Positions 1 to 11,448 are shown, numbered from the stretch's first letter. The stretch: DNA of 64,000 nt from Deroplatys truncata (GCA_030765065.1 CM060989.1:57736001-57800000); one strand, 5' to 3'. Translations and numbers: made by a program. The notes: a model not told the origin generated them from the sequence alone.

Positions 1-445
1 AGCAGAGGTGGGTGTTGGTCACAGAGTTCTTGAAAAATTGTGAAGGAGTTATATTGCTGTGAATAACTGACTACAGAGAATTGCATGATACAAACAGTAT
101 AAAGAAAATAACCAAATTATAGAGTACCCCACCACTTGTGTAAACAATTTCACATTGTGAAATTTCACCTGTAAACAATTTTCATTAAAATTAAAGTACT
201 GATGTATTAAAATTAAACCTGTGAAAGAACTTTTAAAAATTAAAATAGTTACAATAGTTTACTTTTTGACCTTCAAAGTATTGCCCAAAGAATGCAATAA
301 CTTTTGCACAAAAAGTATCCATCCCCCTCCATTTTTTGGTCCAGTTTTAAAACATTTATCGTTATTTTGTTTTACTGTTAGTGAGTGATGTTTGTGTTTG
401 AATTTTAAATTCCATCATAAATAATGCTAAACATCTCTTCTTCAG
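1..445 (+). other. POLH intron, left part
   Basis: This stretch is AT-rich and non-coding. It ends in a pyrimidine-rich tract and a CAG acceptor (443-445) directly before the first visible POLH exon. I recognise no repeat in it. It is read as intron because the following exon encodes the middle of a protein. Confidence 0.6.
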
Positions 446-511
446 ATACAGAAATGGATGCTGGAGTTGGCCTCAGAAATTGCTGAGCGTGCAGCCAAAG
501 ATTTGTCAGAT
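446..511 (+). CDS. POLH: POLH exon (polymerase little-finger domain), first visible exon
   Basis: This 66-base exon encodes 22 residues, beginning IQKWMLELASEIAER and ending KDLSD. It lies between a TTCAG acceptor and a GTAAGT donor at 512 and ends in phase 0. The amphipathic stretch with WMLELASEIAER matches the start of the little-finger (PAD) helix of Y-family DNA polymerase eta, where vertebrate proteins have a similar W-x-x-x-L-A-x-E-L-x-x-R pattern before a KDR-like sequence. Joined to the next exon it runs KDLSD-NKRRAT without loss of frame, as expected for Pol eta. The reading frame stays open into the intron to 787, but that continuation is LINE-derived sequence and not part of this protein. 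Earlier exons, with the palm and fingers active site, lie outside the window. Confidence 0.75.
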
Positions 512-539
512 GTAAGTACAATGTGTTTCTGGCCACTCA

Positions 540-1400
540 TTTTTAGCAATGGAGTCAAAGGGAAAGATGAGTGTGAGGAATTTATTTTTGCAAACAAAAA
601 TGGTCAGAGTGCCATAAACTATATGTTGTATTCTTTAAGTCTTGATAGATATACAGAAAACTTTGAGGTTATGAATATGATATGTATGAATAATCACTTT
701 CCATTTAGAATAGAGCTTAAAATACTGGAGGATAGTAGTAGTGAAAAAGATTATGGGTTAGATATCCAATGGGATCTCTATAAATGAAAAAAATGGTCAA
801 GCTGAGTTGTCTTACGTGAAATCAAAACAAGAAAGGAAATGGTTAGGGAAAAACAATTTTATGGGACTATTGGAAAAAAAAAGCATTTAGGAAAGCTTTT
901 CTAGCATTGTGGAAGCTGATAAAAGAGCAGGAAACAGTATGAAAGTTACTGAGAGGAGATTTAAAAGAACTGACAGTTGGTATGACAATGAATACAGAGA
1001 AAGTTTAAAAAAAAAAAAAAAAAAAAAAAAGGGTACAGAGAGAGTTACTGCGTTGGAGACAAACAGGAGATAAATTACATAGAGAAAACTGCTGTGCAGA
1101 AAGATGGGGATACAGATGTTTATTAGATGCAATGAAGGCAAAAGCTAGCCAGAAGTTAAACAAGGCAGCAAAGAAGAATGATGATAAAACAATCTAGGTG
1201 ATGGTAAGCAAAATGCACAAAAGAAATGGGGGAGATAATGTATCACCAATAACATGGTGCACATTTTATAAGGGCCTTCTGGGAGTTAAAACTTTGGTCA
1301 TACAAGACAACTTGATTAACAGCTACCCATGGAAATTAGATATGTTAGACAGCAAACTTACTGTAGTTAAAATATTGGAATATATGTTTGTAGAATAGTA
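540..1400 (+). mobile_element. Non-LTR retrotransposon (LINE) fragment, endonuclease to pre-RT region
   Basis: The + strand reads as a decayed LINE protein: an endonuclease-like C-terminus (FANKNGQSAINYML, then a NHFPFRIELK stretch resembling the SDHFP motif of APE endonucleases). A linker follows with WYDNEYRESL, then NGGDNVSPITW and NLINSYPWKLDMLDSKLTV before the RT. Stops and shifts are frequent, and a run of 24 A sits at 1007-1030. It lies inside the POLH intron in the gene's orientation. The clade is not determined. Confidence 0.55.
1007..1030 (+). repeat. Poly(A) run of 24
   Basis: A homopolymer of 24 A lies inside the LINE-derived region. The LINE reading appears to continue past it, so it is probably slippage expansion of a lysine-rich codon run and not a retrotransposon tail. 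Confidence 0.9.
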
Positions 1401-2325
1401 AGTAGAGAAAGTCCTGTGAATGCAACACAAATTCCAATCTGTTTTCGTTTCTGGTGATCTTCTAAGTCCTCTGAGAATGAAATCTTATTTTCTTCTTCAT
1501 TTTCAGCTGTAAACTTGATCTCATGTTCTTGTAAGGGCCAGTTCGACAATCTACTGATAAATTGCTGATAATGCTATGTACTGGATTTCTTAGTGATTCT
1601 CTGGAGAACACTACTTGGAAGATATCTTTGCCAATAAGTTTTTGGCTAGTTGGAGTAGCCGATATGTCCATCATCTGACAAACAACAAGTTTTCACTTTC
1701 ATGACACACATTCTTATCACTAGCAATAGTAATCATTGCAGATTGTGTTTATCGGATGATGATGAGGAAATAATGATGTTTCTGCATAACAGGAGAAAGC
1801 CTAAGACCATAAGATAGAGACAAAATTATTTCCAAACATTGAACAAAGACGTAATTTAGAAGCTTGTTTTTATAATAGACTAACTGGCTTACCTAACAAT
1901 TCATGGGTAGCTTTTTAAACTCTGATAACATTTTAATTAGTTTCGTATACCTCCCAACATTCTTTATCAGACAGTTTTTACAGTCGTGTAGAGGATTTTA
2001 TGATTAATCCTCCCCTTTACCCCTTATAATTACATATCTGTATAACTCTGGCTATTACTTAATAATGGATGAAAAATCTGGATATTCACACAAGCGGAAC
2101 ATGTGACTTACTTAACCTCTCCCTCTGGCAGTCTTCCGAAGTGTGTTCTTTTATAATTCCGATGTGCTTGTACTCTAATACAAGGCTTTGCAAACCTTAG
2201 TATTTTAGTAATTTATGAATTCAAATTATGAGGCATTTTATAGTCTATGTCTGTGACAAAAGCTTAGGCTTTTTAATGGTGAAAAATTTATCAAAATTTG
2301 TTGAGTGGCTTTTAATATTAACCAA
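1400..2325. other. Intron sequence without recognised features
   Basis: AT-rich non-coding DNA within POLH intron 1. Short ORFs on both strands match nothing I recognise. Near 1398 there is a variant of a short repeat (GTAGAGAAAGTC...) found again near 9210, 9438, 58624 and, inverted, 63050. Confidence 0.4.
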
Positions 2326-3055
2326 CTTGCATATACATACAGATATTAATTTTGAAGATTGAGAAGCTAGTAACAGTGATGTGTCATAATTTAAAATAAA
2401 AAGAGTTGGAGGTTGTTACACTACATCATTAAAAGCTTCTTACTTTGAATGCATTTTGGGAGAACAGTTTGCTCCCATTGTCAGCATGTTTCCAACTGAG
2501 TTTACCGGTTATTGTCTGGGGAATGTGTGTGGTTAGTGGTGTTCTCTGGTGCTGAGTTGATGAACTTCCAAAGGCTGCTGGGTGGCGGTATTCGAAACTC
2601 ATTAGATGATTCCTGTGTTTGACAATATGTATTTTTACCCAGATGTCCAATTCATTGCTGCTGTTGATCGGTTTTAAGAGTTGTATGTTTGGAGTGATAT
2701 CATGGTTTGAAGACCAGAAATGATGTGCTACTGCTGATTTATCTGGCTGCTTTGGGTAAATGCATCTCATATGCTCTTTAAGTCTTATTTCAAGATTTCT
2801 TTTGATTCTTCCTATGTACACCAGGTTACAGTCATTACAAACTATTTGATATATACCAGCTGATTTATCGTTGGGGTTAGGGTCTTTTGTTCTGTTGCAT
2901 AGTAGTTTCTATATTTTATGGTTATTCTCTGGAGACAGAGTAGTAATGTATTTCTTGAAAATCCTTTGAAATTTATGATGTGTCCAAGGGTGGTAAGTGA
3001 ACTTTCTATATGCTTGTGGTTTTTGTTTGAGTAAAGTAGTCGTTTGTTGGATCCA
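2326..3055 (-). mobile_element. Penelope-like element (PLE) 3' part with GIY-YIG endonuclease, copy 1
   Basis: On the - strand, 2821 down to 2429 reads as the C-terminal GIY-YIG endonuclease region of a Penelope-like retroelement: YIGRIKRNLEIRLKEHM, then KSAVAHHFWSSNHDI, then LDIWVKIHIVKHRNHL. The upstream - strand to about 3055 gives the CDDC/IYQIV-type linker in decayed form. The closest relative in this window is the copy at 23880-25135, which also keeps an RT motif. The 3' flank (2326-2428) matches the 3' flank of that copy (25280-25420, opposite strand), so the element extends past the stop codon. At about 3055 the sequence switches to an inverted copy of its own 3' end. Confidence 0.75.
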
Positions 3056-3290
3056 AATATATATTGTCAAACACAGGAATCATCTAATGAATTTCGAACT
3101 ACCACCACCCAGCAGCCTTTGGAAGTTCATCAACCCAGCACCGCTAACCACACACATTCCCCAGACAATAACCGGCAAGATCAGTTGGAAACATGCTGAC
3201 AATGGATACAAACCGTTCTCCCGAAATGTGTTCAAAGTAAGAACCTTTTAGTGATGTAGTGTAACAACCTCCAAGTCTCTCTATTTTAAA
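3056..3290 (+). repeat. Inverted 3'-end arm of PLE copy 1
   Basis: From about 3056 the + strand encodes the same PLE C-terminus that the - strand encodes at 2429-2650: IVKHRNHLMNF, then TTHIPQTITGKISWKHADNG, ending FKVRTF and stop. The element therefore carries an inverted duplicate of its 3' end at its truncated 5' side, a head-to-head layout known for Penelope elements. Confidence 0.7.
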
Positions 3291-4480
3291 ATACAGATAT
3301 TATCTCTTTATAATATTATTATAATATAGATTTTGGCTTAGCAGAAGGAGCATAAGGAAACACGAAATACAGCATCAAATAGCCACCAACACAGAGGTAA
3401 GGCTATGCGATCGTTTTGCAGCATTCCTCCCCTCTCCCTCCAGGTTATCGCAGACTTTCTATTCTCATGCATCTTATATGTTTCTATGAGGTTTAACAGT
3501 CTTTTGTAGTCATTATGAGTGAAGTTTTGAGCCTTGCTTCACTTTGTCACCTGCTTTCCCTTTTTTGCATGCAGAAAGAAAATATGTAATATTTTAGTTT
3601 ATTTCTAGTTTTTAAGTACAATTTAAAATGCGTTGAAATCATGCAAACTAAGAAGCAATCTCAATTCTACAGATGCAACAGTTTACATTGAACTAGGAAA
3701 TTACAAACATACCTTTGTTGCGGTAATCGGCTCATGTTATATTTGCTGGGGGCCTGTTATTGTTTTATTATTTTAAAATTTGGGTTCTTTGTCCTCCGGC
3801 TAGCTATTATTACTCAGTTAAGCAAGTATCTCTGAGCAGGGTGTGTAAATGGAAAGGAGTTGTTACTAAAAGATAACACTGATAAAAGAATTTCTTTTCA
3901 CACTTTTATTGCCGTCGCACTTAATTAATAATTCACATCTTTAATCTTTATACACGCTGACTGAAACTATGGTATTTCCAAATGTAATTGCTGTCGTATT
4001 AGTTGCCACGTACTTCACATTTTGTAACTAACTTTACGACGTGTACCTCGCGAGAGATTCTTCCAAACTGCATGACGTGTACCTCACGAGAGATTCCTTA
4101 GAACTGCATGAAACATGCTTATGGCTCGAGAATATATACTCCTTCACCTCAAAATGCCTAAACATTATTGGTTATCAAATCGCGCCAACATTAGCGTAAG
4201 TTTTGTCAGCCAATCACTACTACTAACATATATGCACTAGAGAAGATATTCCCTCCATTTCTAAAGAAAGGCACGCTACCCTGACGTCATTTGTTTGTCT
4301 CTTCTTAGTGATAAACAACTCACCCCCTCGGTTTATTGTTACCCACTTCTATTGTCAGTTTCAGTGAGGTCGTGTAAACTTATTTCCTAACAATGCTTAT
4401 GGCTAACAAACATCTAAAATTCTGTACATACAATAATATTAATTTACACTACAATCACTCTGGCATTCACAGTGTTGTGA
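3291..4480. other. Intron sequence with a short tandem duplication
   Basis: No coding sequence is recognised. A 36-bp unit with core GACGTGTACCTC is tandemly duplicated at 4038-4109. Inverted CCAAT-like motifs (ATTGGTTATC near 4169, CAGCCAATCA near 4209) give the region an LTR- or promoter-like look. It lies 3' of the - strand Cys-rich ORF at 4490-5011. Confidence 0.4.
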
Positions 4481-4489
4481 TATAAAATA

Positions 4490-5011
4490 TTGCCTCACCT
4501 TATGACTTATACTTATAACTCAATGGATTTGGTATGTCATCTTCTAAGTCTGGAGACCAACTTAAATTATCTTCTACACTCGATGGAACAGGCCTAATTG
4601 CTAATGGCAAGTTTGGATATATAATGCCTGCCTTGTTTTTCCTATTGAATCAGATATATTACACAGACAAAAATAACAGTCATCAAAATGATTTTGTTGT
4701 TCGCACCATACCATAGGAACACCAAAGGACATAGATGAACGAACTCCCTTGTATCACTGGCTTAGATTTTCTACACAACTTTTACATACAATATGAGGAG
4801 CAAAATTCTTGTCTTGATCTCCTAATTTAATTTCAAAATAGGCCAGATACAAACTCTTGATAAATGCAGTAATGTTTCTTTTCTGCTGCGTTATCACATA
4901 ACATCCAAAGACATAACAGAAATTGTTAGGATTGTTCACACAACCCCTCCTAGATATACCATTTGAACCTCCCAAACTTGCCATTTTTTTTTTCCAACAA
5001 ATAAAATTCAC
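4490..5011 (-). pseudogene. Cys-rich repetitive ORF family of unknown function (decayed)
   Basis: From 5011 leftward the - strand reads GCVNNPNNFCYVFGCYV, then ITAFIKSLYLAYFEIKLG, DQDKNFAPHIVCKSCVENL. After frame changes it continues with FGVPMVW, NHFDDCYFCLCNISD and YPNLPLAIRPVPSSVEDNL. I recall this order of zinc-binding-like CxxC pairs followed by W-x-E-x-x-NHxDDCYFC as a repetitive protein family in arthropod and cnidarian genomes, probably carried by mobile elements. I know no function for it. The copy has at least one frameshift between 4753 and 4700 and is not a working gene. It sits just left of the hAT at 5102. Confidence 0.5.
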
Positions 5012-5101
5012 AACTTACTACAGCTTCAAAAGAGACCCACTGAGAAGAAGTTTAAAACTGAACTGAGGGTTCTAAGATAGGTTCCTGTTGATATCTTAGG
5101 C

Positions 5102-7238
5102 CAGCCATGGCGAGACTATAAGCCTGCCCCAAGGTACCTTCATACAACCTGGATAACAAAGCTATGGAAGGCAGGCAGGGGTAGTGGTAAACAACAAACT
5201 GATTCAGTGGCGTTCTGAACTCTGTGTTTAAAGTAAATTAAGCTTCTCCAATGTCGTTTACAATGAGAGATTCGAAATCGGGAATTATGTTGTTTACAGC
5301 TAAACGTAACTGGTCATGAAGATGTTCGTTTGTCAGTCGGGATCTGCATTTGCTTTTTACTAATTTAATCATGGAAAAGAATTATTCACAGACGTACATT
5401 GTACCAGACATTGTTTCCATGGAAATTGCATATGATCGAAGCTTTTCATGATTTCGTCAGATTGTAAATGAATCAGCTCCTCTTGCAGATTGATTCTCGC
5501 CTTTCATACATCTATCTTTAATGGATTGACATACACTGATATATCATATTTCAAAATCCTGAAATCACGAAACCTGTGATCACAAAATTCACTTTTAAGT
5601 GTTAAGAGAATACTAATGTAAATACTGAAATTATCTGAGGAGAAATTTTAAAGGGGCTTTAAACATGGTAAATAGTACACCTGCCCCTCTTTCAAGTGAT
5701 CTACCCAGAGTGAAAGTGTGTTTACAAATGCCTGCACTGAACTATACATATTAACAATATTTTGATTGTGTCGTTGAAATATAGTATTCAGCTTGTTTAA
5801 GTGCGTACATATATCGCATAAGAAAACTAAGTTGCAGACCCAGACCTGTTATTTAGTTTCTGAATTTCCATTCCCTAAAATAAGGAAACAATAAAATAAC
5901 GTTAAAGCATATGAGAATAATGTAAATGTAAAGCTAAAATAAATTGCTTTTTCTTTCATGAATCCGGTGAATGCATCTCTGAGATTGAACCAACGTAACA
6001 TTGCACATCTTGCTAAGCCATCCAACATCACACAAATACTTAATATCTTCAAATGATTCTCCCATATTTTTAAGTATACATATTTCAAAACTGTCGGTGT
6101 TTCAAAGCACTTCCTTTTATTTTGTTCACAATGTTCACAACGCAATCCATCACTATTGTAGTGTAACTGACTTGACACAAAGTGCTTCCTGATGCAACAG
6201 ACAATGCCAAGCATAAAAATTGCTCGAAATACCTTTATCACTGAAGAGAATGTTTTAACCTGCCAATCAACCCACCTTTTCCCCCAACCATGGCCTTTGC
6301 TCCGTCTGATACTAATTTTGACCACTGTAAACAGTATCTTTCAATACTAATTTTTGAAACTTTAAATATCTCCTCACCAGTAGTACTGCCTTTTAGTGGG
6401 ACTAAGTCGAGCAAATACTCTTCAACATTAGGTTCCTTATCAACACCTCGAATAAAAATGGCCAATTGGCCCGTGTCAGTTACATCTGTACTCTCATCCA
6501 GTGCAAGAGAAAACTTCACAAAGTCATTTTTAAACCTATCTACCTTGTTACATCGGCAGAAAGCACTTCAACTTTCTTTGCAATGGTTTGTCGGAAAATA
6601 TGCAAACCCTCGAAATTATGGACCTCTTTAGGACATAAAATCCCAGAGATTTTTATTAAACATGTTTTAATAAATTCTCCTTTCTGAAATGCCTTAAGGC
6701 CTTTGCAATTTTCCAGGCTACAATATACCTAGCGTTTCTCTTCCATCGTTTGAGTCTTTGTAGTTGGTTTAGGTCCATTGTTTTCTATCAATTTCAAAAT
6801 TTCTTGCATTCTTTCACGTCCTGTGAACATATTAAAAATTAGCAATCTGACGTGTAGCTTAAATAAGAATTAAAGTCTCATTAAATAAAATGTTTAATAA
6901 TAATAATAGTAATAATAATAATTACAGACCCAACTTACCTAGTAACTTGGCATATTCGGAATGATAAGATTGTAATGGCATTTCATGTTGAATTGCATTA
7001 CTCCGCGTAATGCTTTGGGACATATTAAACATTTTGCATTGTCACCATCCTCAACGAAGAACTCCCATTCCATGAAATTTTCTGCACTTCAAATGCTGCT
7101 TTGCAAGCCACCACTGTTTGACGTAGTACTGACCACGCTGACATGAGTAGGAGGAGGAGTGGGAGAAGCTACGGAGGGGTAGCGCGCGAGTCAACTGAAG
7201 CGCAAATCAACTCGTGAAGCACTGTTTCGCCATGGCTG
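5102..7238 (-). mobile_element. hAT DNA transposon with perfect 8-bp target duplication
   Basis: The ends are inverted repeats beginning CAGCCATGGCGA, flanked by the identical octamer TCTTAGGC (5094-5101 and 7239-7246), which is diagnostic of hAT insertion. The - strand carries a broken transposase in order. A BED-finger-like start lies near 7080-6960 (CLICPKALRGVMQFNMKCHY). The catalytic part is at 6519-6238 (FSLALDESTDVTDTGQLAIF, then LDLVPLKGSTTGEEIF, LVSDGAKAMVGGKGGLIG). A C-terminal end lies near 5400-5225 (KCRSRLTNEHLHDQLRLA). It resembles the GTF2IRD2/ZBED-related hAT transposases. Stops and frameshifts make it inactive. It contains a (TAA)n tract at 6896-6923. Length 2137 bp, close to a full element. 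Confidence 0.85.
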
Positions 7239-7246
7239 TCTTAGGC

Positions 7247-8047
7247 AATAAATGTTTATGAGATAGGTTCAACATCACCTATAAACAGAGATAGACAGTG
7301 GTACAACATGACGTTATATGATTTAGCAAGTTTACATATTCTAATCAACCATGCTGTAAGTTGGATATGCAGTGATGTTAATACTAGCATACTGAACTTT
7401 CAATTTTGTATTGAAAAAGAATTGTTCAAAATCTGTACATGATATGCAAAAACTATTATTTTCAAAATCAGAGCATCCAATTTGGCCATTATGTTGTAAA
7501 ATATTCCATGCCACAAAATATTCACAGGCTTGTGTTATCTATAGGATTGCTATCCAGAGGAAGCCATGTGATTGTAGAATGAGAGAGTTGCTTATCGGCC
7601 AGATAAGTTTATTTGGAGAGTCACTGTAGGCAAGCTTATCAGGACATTGTAGAACCGGCCCTAAGTTATTAGTTTTAAGACATTCTTAATGTGTATGCTG
7701 CCAACAGTTGCAAAGACATTCACAAATCTGTACTAATCCTTGAAATATACAGAAAGGATCTCTTACATGCATTCTAAGGTTGCTCATATATAGATCTGTG
7801 AAGCTTCCGTTTTCTTTTCTTTGAATAGATCTTTGTTGTAGAAATGAATGCTGCAGAAGCAATATGTCAAACAATCTAATTTCATATAACATGCATTTGA
7901 AACTGATTCAGTATGCCAGCAACTCTTTTGCACTACATTTTGTATTAAATGGATGAAAAATTATTTAAAATTGAAACAGTTGAAATGCTTACATTCTTAG
8001 CTCAGTGCACTGTAGAGTTAGGTAATACAGAATAATTTTAATTTCAG
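7247..8047 (+). other. End of POLH intron 1
   Basis: Non-coding AT-rich sequence with no recognised repeat. It ends with TTTCAG (8042-8047), the acceptor for the next POLH exon. Confidence 0.5.
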
Positions 8048-8202
8048 AACAAAAGAAGAGCAACATTGCTTACAGCTTCCTATAGTCAGAATGGGGAATG
8101 TCGTTCCCGTTCAGGCCCCTTGACATCATATGAGCCAGAACGCCTTGCTGCTGGTGCTACTGAGTTAATAAAAAAGAGCAATACTGGAGATGGTGATACA
8201 TG
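8048..8202 (+). CDS. POLH: POLH exon (little-finger domain)
   Basis: This 155-base exon lies between TTTCAG and a GTAAGT donor at 8203. It reads NKRRATLLTASYSQNGECRS, then RSGPLTSYEPERLAAGATEL, then IKKSNTGDGDT, and ends with two bases of a Trp codon completed by the next exon. The order of a T-x-L-x-x-S-Y strand, an S-R-x-x-x-L-x-x-Y segment, a helix ending ATELIKK, and N-T followed by W is the pattern of the Pol eta little finger, which grips template DNA across cyclobutane dimers. This exon is the best family evidence in the upstream part. The intron that follows is 11.6 kb and carries several nested transposons. Confidence 0.85.
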
Positions 8203-8389
8203 GTAAGTTGGAGTGAATAAAAAGTAAAAACCTTATAACCTATAAATAACTGCAAAGCGGTTAGACCATGCACCATATCATAGCCTCAGTTCCTTTCATA
8301 TTTCCTCACTCATTTATTATGATGGACTTAATTCATTAGGAACATACAAATACATACTTGTCAACTCACTGTTTGAACGTAACATTTAT

Positions 8390-9130
8390 GGGAACAGAGG
8401 CTTTTTAAGACTATGGCACTGGATGGCCCCTGTTTTACTTTCTCTACTACGTATAGTAAGTAGGGGAAGTATTGCATTCCACCCAAAAATTTGATACCAA
8501 GATTTCACCAGAAATACATGTTTTGAGACCCCCTGAATCCAAAAAAAGCATTTTTGGAAATATGTCCGTGTGTGTGTGCGTGCGTAACTCAGAAACAAAC
8601 AGTCAGATCAAAACCAAACTTGGTATTTAGGTTTAGTATCTTCCAGAGATGCGACACGAAGGTTTTCAAGAAAATATCCCACCCTATAGTACCATTTACA
8701 TGGAACATTCTTCGAAAATTTTAATTTTCTCAAAAATGGCTTTAACAATTTTGATTAAAATTTCATATGTTTAAGATATTTTCATGACAAATGAAATGTA
8801 TATCTCAAATTTTCTGGGAATGTCTCCAAAAGTATTCTTCATTGTGAACGACTGGTAAATCATAAGAGATAGACAAAATTTTACTACACAAAAAATGTAG
8901 ATTGCATTAAAATACACAATTTTTGTCATATACATTTTTTGTTGTTGAATGAACCATTTTCGAGATATTGCTTGTTATTCCCTTAAATTTTCCAATACTT
9001 TTTCTCAAATGGGAATTCGTTATTCATTTTTTTGTGTCCTAGACTTACAAAGAGAATGGAATGCGCCACATAGCAACTAGCTCGTAAAAGATTTGACTAT
9101 CGCTTATATACTACCATATTCCCCTTGCAC
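8390..9130 (-). repeat. Unclassified dispersed repeat, copy A
   Basis: This block matches, on the opposite strand, the block at 50930-51600. Shared landmarks include GGTGGAATGCAATACTT next to a TTTTTGG tract, the (GT)n-like stretch, CACATTTTTTGTGTAGTAAAATTTTGTC-type sequence, and a segment ending at an ATTCTCTTTGCATGTC-like end. A third, shorter match is at 63330-63460. The small ORFs in copies A and B share residues (VKSWY.IFGWNAIL..LTI.SRESK), but this follows from DNA similarity. No transposase or RT is seen, so it is probably non-autonomous. Confidence 0.55.
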
Positions 9131-9149
9131 CTACAAGAAAATTAGCAAT

Positions 9150-9480
9150 AAGATTAACATCTCGATTAACATGAAGCATATGGAGAATAAGCGTTTGTAA
9201 AAATAGCTGTACAAGGTAGAGAAAGTCATGTGAGTGTAACACATCAGATTTTTTTTATATTGCCGTTGCAAATACAAAACAAGGGGAACATAGTAGGCCT
9301 TAAGCGATAGTCAAATATTTTTAGAACTGGTCGCTATGTGTAAAATGTAATTCTCTTTGCATGTCAAAAGATTGTTTCTACAAATGTTTATCTCGATTAA
9401 TATGAAATAGATGGAGAATAAAAGTTTGTAAAAGAGTAGAGAAAGTCATGTGAGTGTAACACATAAGATTTTTTAATGCT
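9150..9480 (+). repeat. Short repeated motif (two copies here)
   Basis: Two copies of a block with TCTCGATTAAYATGAA, GGAGAATAA, and then GTAGAGAAAGTCATGTGAG occur at about 9160-9250 and 9390-9475. The same terminal motif follows the tRNA-Met-like SINE head at 58380-58660 and appears inverted at 63045-63075, which suggests it is the 3' body of a SINE-like family. Confidence 0.5.
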
Positions 9481-9799
9481 AATTCACAAAGTGTTGCAGA
9501 TTCTCATCAAGGTCATTGACAAAACAGTAATGTCTATTGCATTATATGGTAATTTTTTACGATAGTAATGTAAGACTTTTGCTAACTCATGATTATAGTC
9601 CAAATGTACCATGTTAATATATGCAGTGCTGTGATAGAACAGAGCTTATCTGTGCATCTATCCTTCATGATGCTCCCACTTTACTGGGCTACAACAAAAC
9701 GCAATGTGTACGTACTTTGTTTTGTGGGATTTAAAATTTATTGCACCATTATCTCTAGTGATAACCAGCAATAACTGTTGTTGTTGTTCACCAGTGGCA

Positions 9800-10640
9800 C
9801 TGGGGATTAATTGATCTGCATCATTTTCCCTCTGCCTTCCCAATATAGAGTCTGTAAGTTATCACTTTTAAGGCCTTTGCATTTGGCAAGATGTTTGTTC
9901 AGGATATCTTCTTCACAGAGAGTGCACTTGGGTGTATGTAGGCATCCTATCTTGTAGAGGTGTTCTGTGAGGCAATCGTGGCCAGTTGCCATACTAAATA
10001 AGACCACTGCAGTCTTGCATTTTTTGTATATCAACTCTAGCTTTAATATTCTTATAATCTTTATCCTTTAATTTATCTTCTTCATCAAGTCTCTGCTGTG
10101 TTTTGAAATGCTGTTTAATGTTATTTAATTGTTTGTTTATTTCTATTTGTCTTGCAGATTTTATTTGTTGTATTGCACCTTTCTTTGCTAATTGATCCGC
10201 ATGTTCAGTGCCCAAAAGTCCAACATGAGCTGGTATCCATTGTAGAGTGACATGATTTCTAGTTTCAACTGCTTTAATTAGGCTTCTTATTTCCTTAATA
10301 TTTCTTGTTGTTTTATTATTATAATTGACTATTCCATCTATGGCTGATTTTGGGTCTGATAAGATAACTATTTTTTTGTTTTATGTACGGTCTATATAAA
10401 ATGTTCTGTAATGCTGCTTTTATAGCCGTTAATTCTCCATCATAATGGTTTGACGTTTCATCTAATGTTATATACTGTGCAAAATGTTTCCTGCAGCAGC
10501 ATTTTTTTTATTGATGAGGGATCCATCTGTATATAATCGGAGCCAGTCTTTTCTGGGTATCTTTCATTTTCCATAGCTATTGCTATGGCTCTCATTTTAT
10601 CTGGAGAAACTACGTAGTCCATCTCCACGTGGTGTTCCCT
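9800..10640 (-). mobile_element. LINE fragment with RNase H domain and C-terminal zinc knuckle
   Basis: The - strand reads a ribonuclease H region: a D-G-S-type strand near 10560, a DSKSAIDGI-like strand near 10350, then TLQWIPAHVGLLGTEHADQL (motif W-x-P-x-H-x-G-x-x-G-x-E-x-A-D-x-L-A) at about 10250-10180. This is followed by LSM-ATGHDCLTEHLYKIG and a CTLCEED...KHLAKC zinc-knuckle-like end near 9890. RNase H downstream of RT with such a Cys/His end is typical of I/Jockey-group LINEs. The copy is 5' truncated and broken by shifts. It lies antisense in POLH intron 2. Confidence 0.75.
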
Positions 10641-11440
10641 GGGTAATGCTAAATGGAGTACAACACAGGCATGCTTCCCAAGCCAAAAAAGTTAAAAGAA
10701 GAGCACTTCTTAATGCTATTTTGGAATGCCGCTGGAATGAATCAAAGCAAAAAAAAACTAGCAATAACTTGAGCAGTAAAAGGTCGCAAACTTTTAGTAA
10801 TGAATGATGTGAACTGTAAAGTCACCTCTCCGTCATTAATTATTTGTCTTATTCATATTCTATAGCTGCAGAATATGTCACCTATTTTGTGACAGGTTTT
10901 GGTTTTAGTTCATGCTATGAAGCGTAAAATAAGGGTTAAAATTTGTGTATAGCCTAGGAAGTGGTGTTATTTGCTACTGTTTAAATGTGTTCATCTGTGA
11001 TTCAAGGAAGAATCTTTCAGCATGTTTGACAGAAAGAAACAGTACTACCAGGTCTTCAAGGATTCTTATAAAATGTATTTTACATGTGATTTTTGTACAT
11101 TTACTGCACAGAGCATTTTACACATTCTAAATTTCATGTCATCACAAGATTATTATGCTTTGTTGGACAAGGGAAAGTTTTACAGGTTTCAATTTCAGGA
11201 AGTTGGCAAGATCTCTCTTAGCTACTCAGGTCTGTAGGGATGGTGAATGAAATTGGTGGAATGATGCTTAAATGAGCCTCTGGTTCACTGAACCCTGTTT
11301 TAGTAGAATAAGACAAAACCCCAGGAAAAGTAGTTTCCAGACAACTTGCTCGAACAAGATTCAAATTTGGATCCTGCAGGTTGGGAGGCAGACTCACCAT
11401 TCCAAAAATAAACACTTATGCCCCTACCAAAGTTTATTAT
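10641..11440. other. Intron sequence without recognised features
   Basis: Non-coding. Small ORFs match nothing I recognise. A stretch around 11330-11400 (TTCAAATTTGGATCC after a purine-rich segment) faintly resembles a tRNA B-box, but no full SINE head is visible. Confidence 0.35.
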
Positions 11441-11448
11441 CTTTAGTG

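Noticed and set aside
458-787. 109-residue ORF as a complete small gene
   Set aside because: Only its first 18 codons are POLH exon; the rest continues past a good GTAAGT donor into LINE-derived intron sequence.
887-1141. Phe-rich ORF on the - strand
   Set aside because: It is the complement of the poly(A) run and LINE remnant; low complexity, no family.
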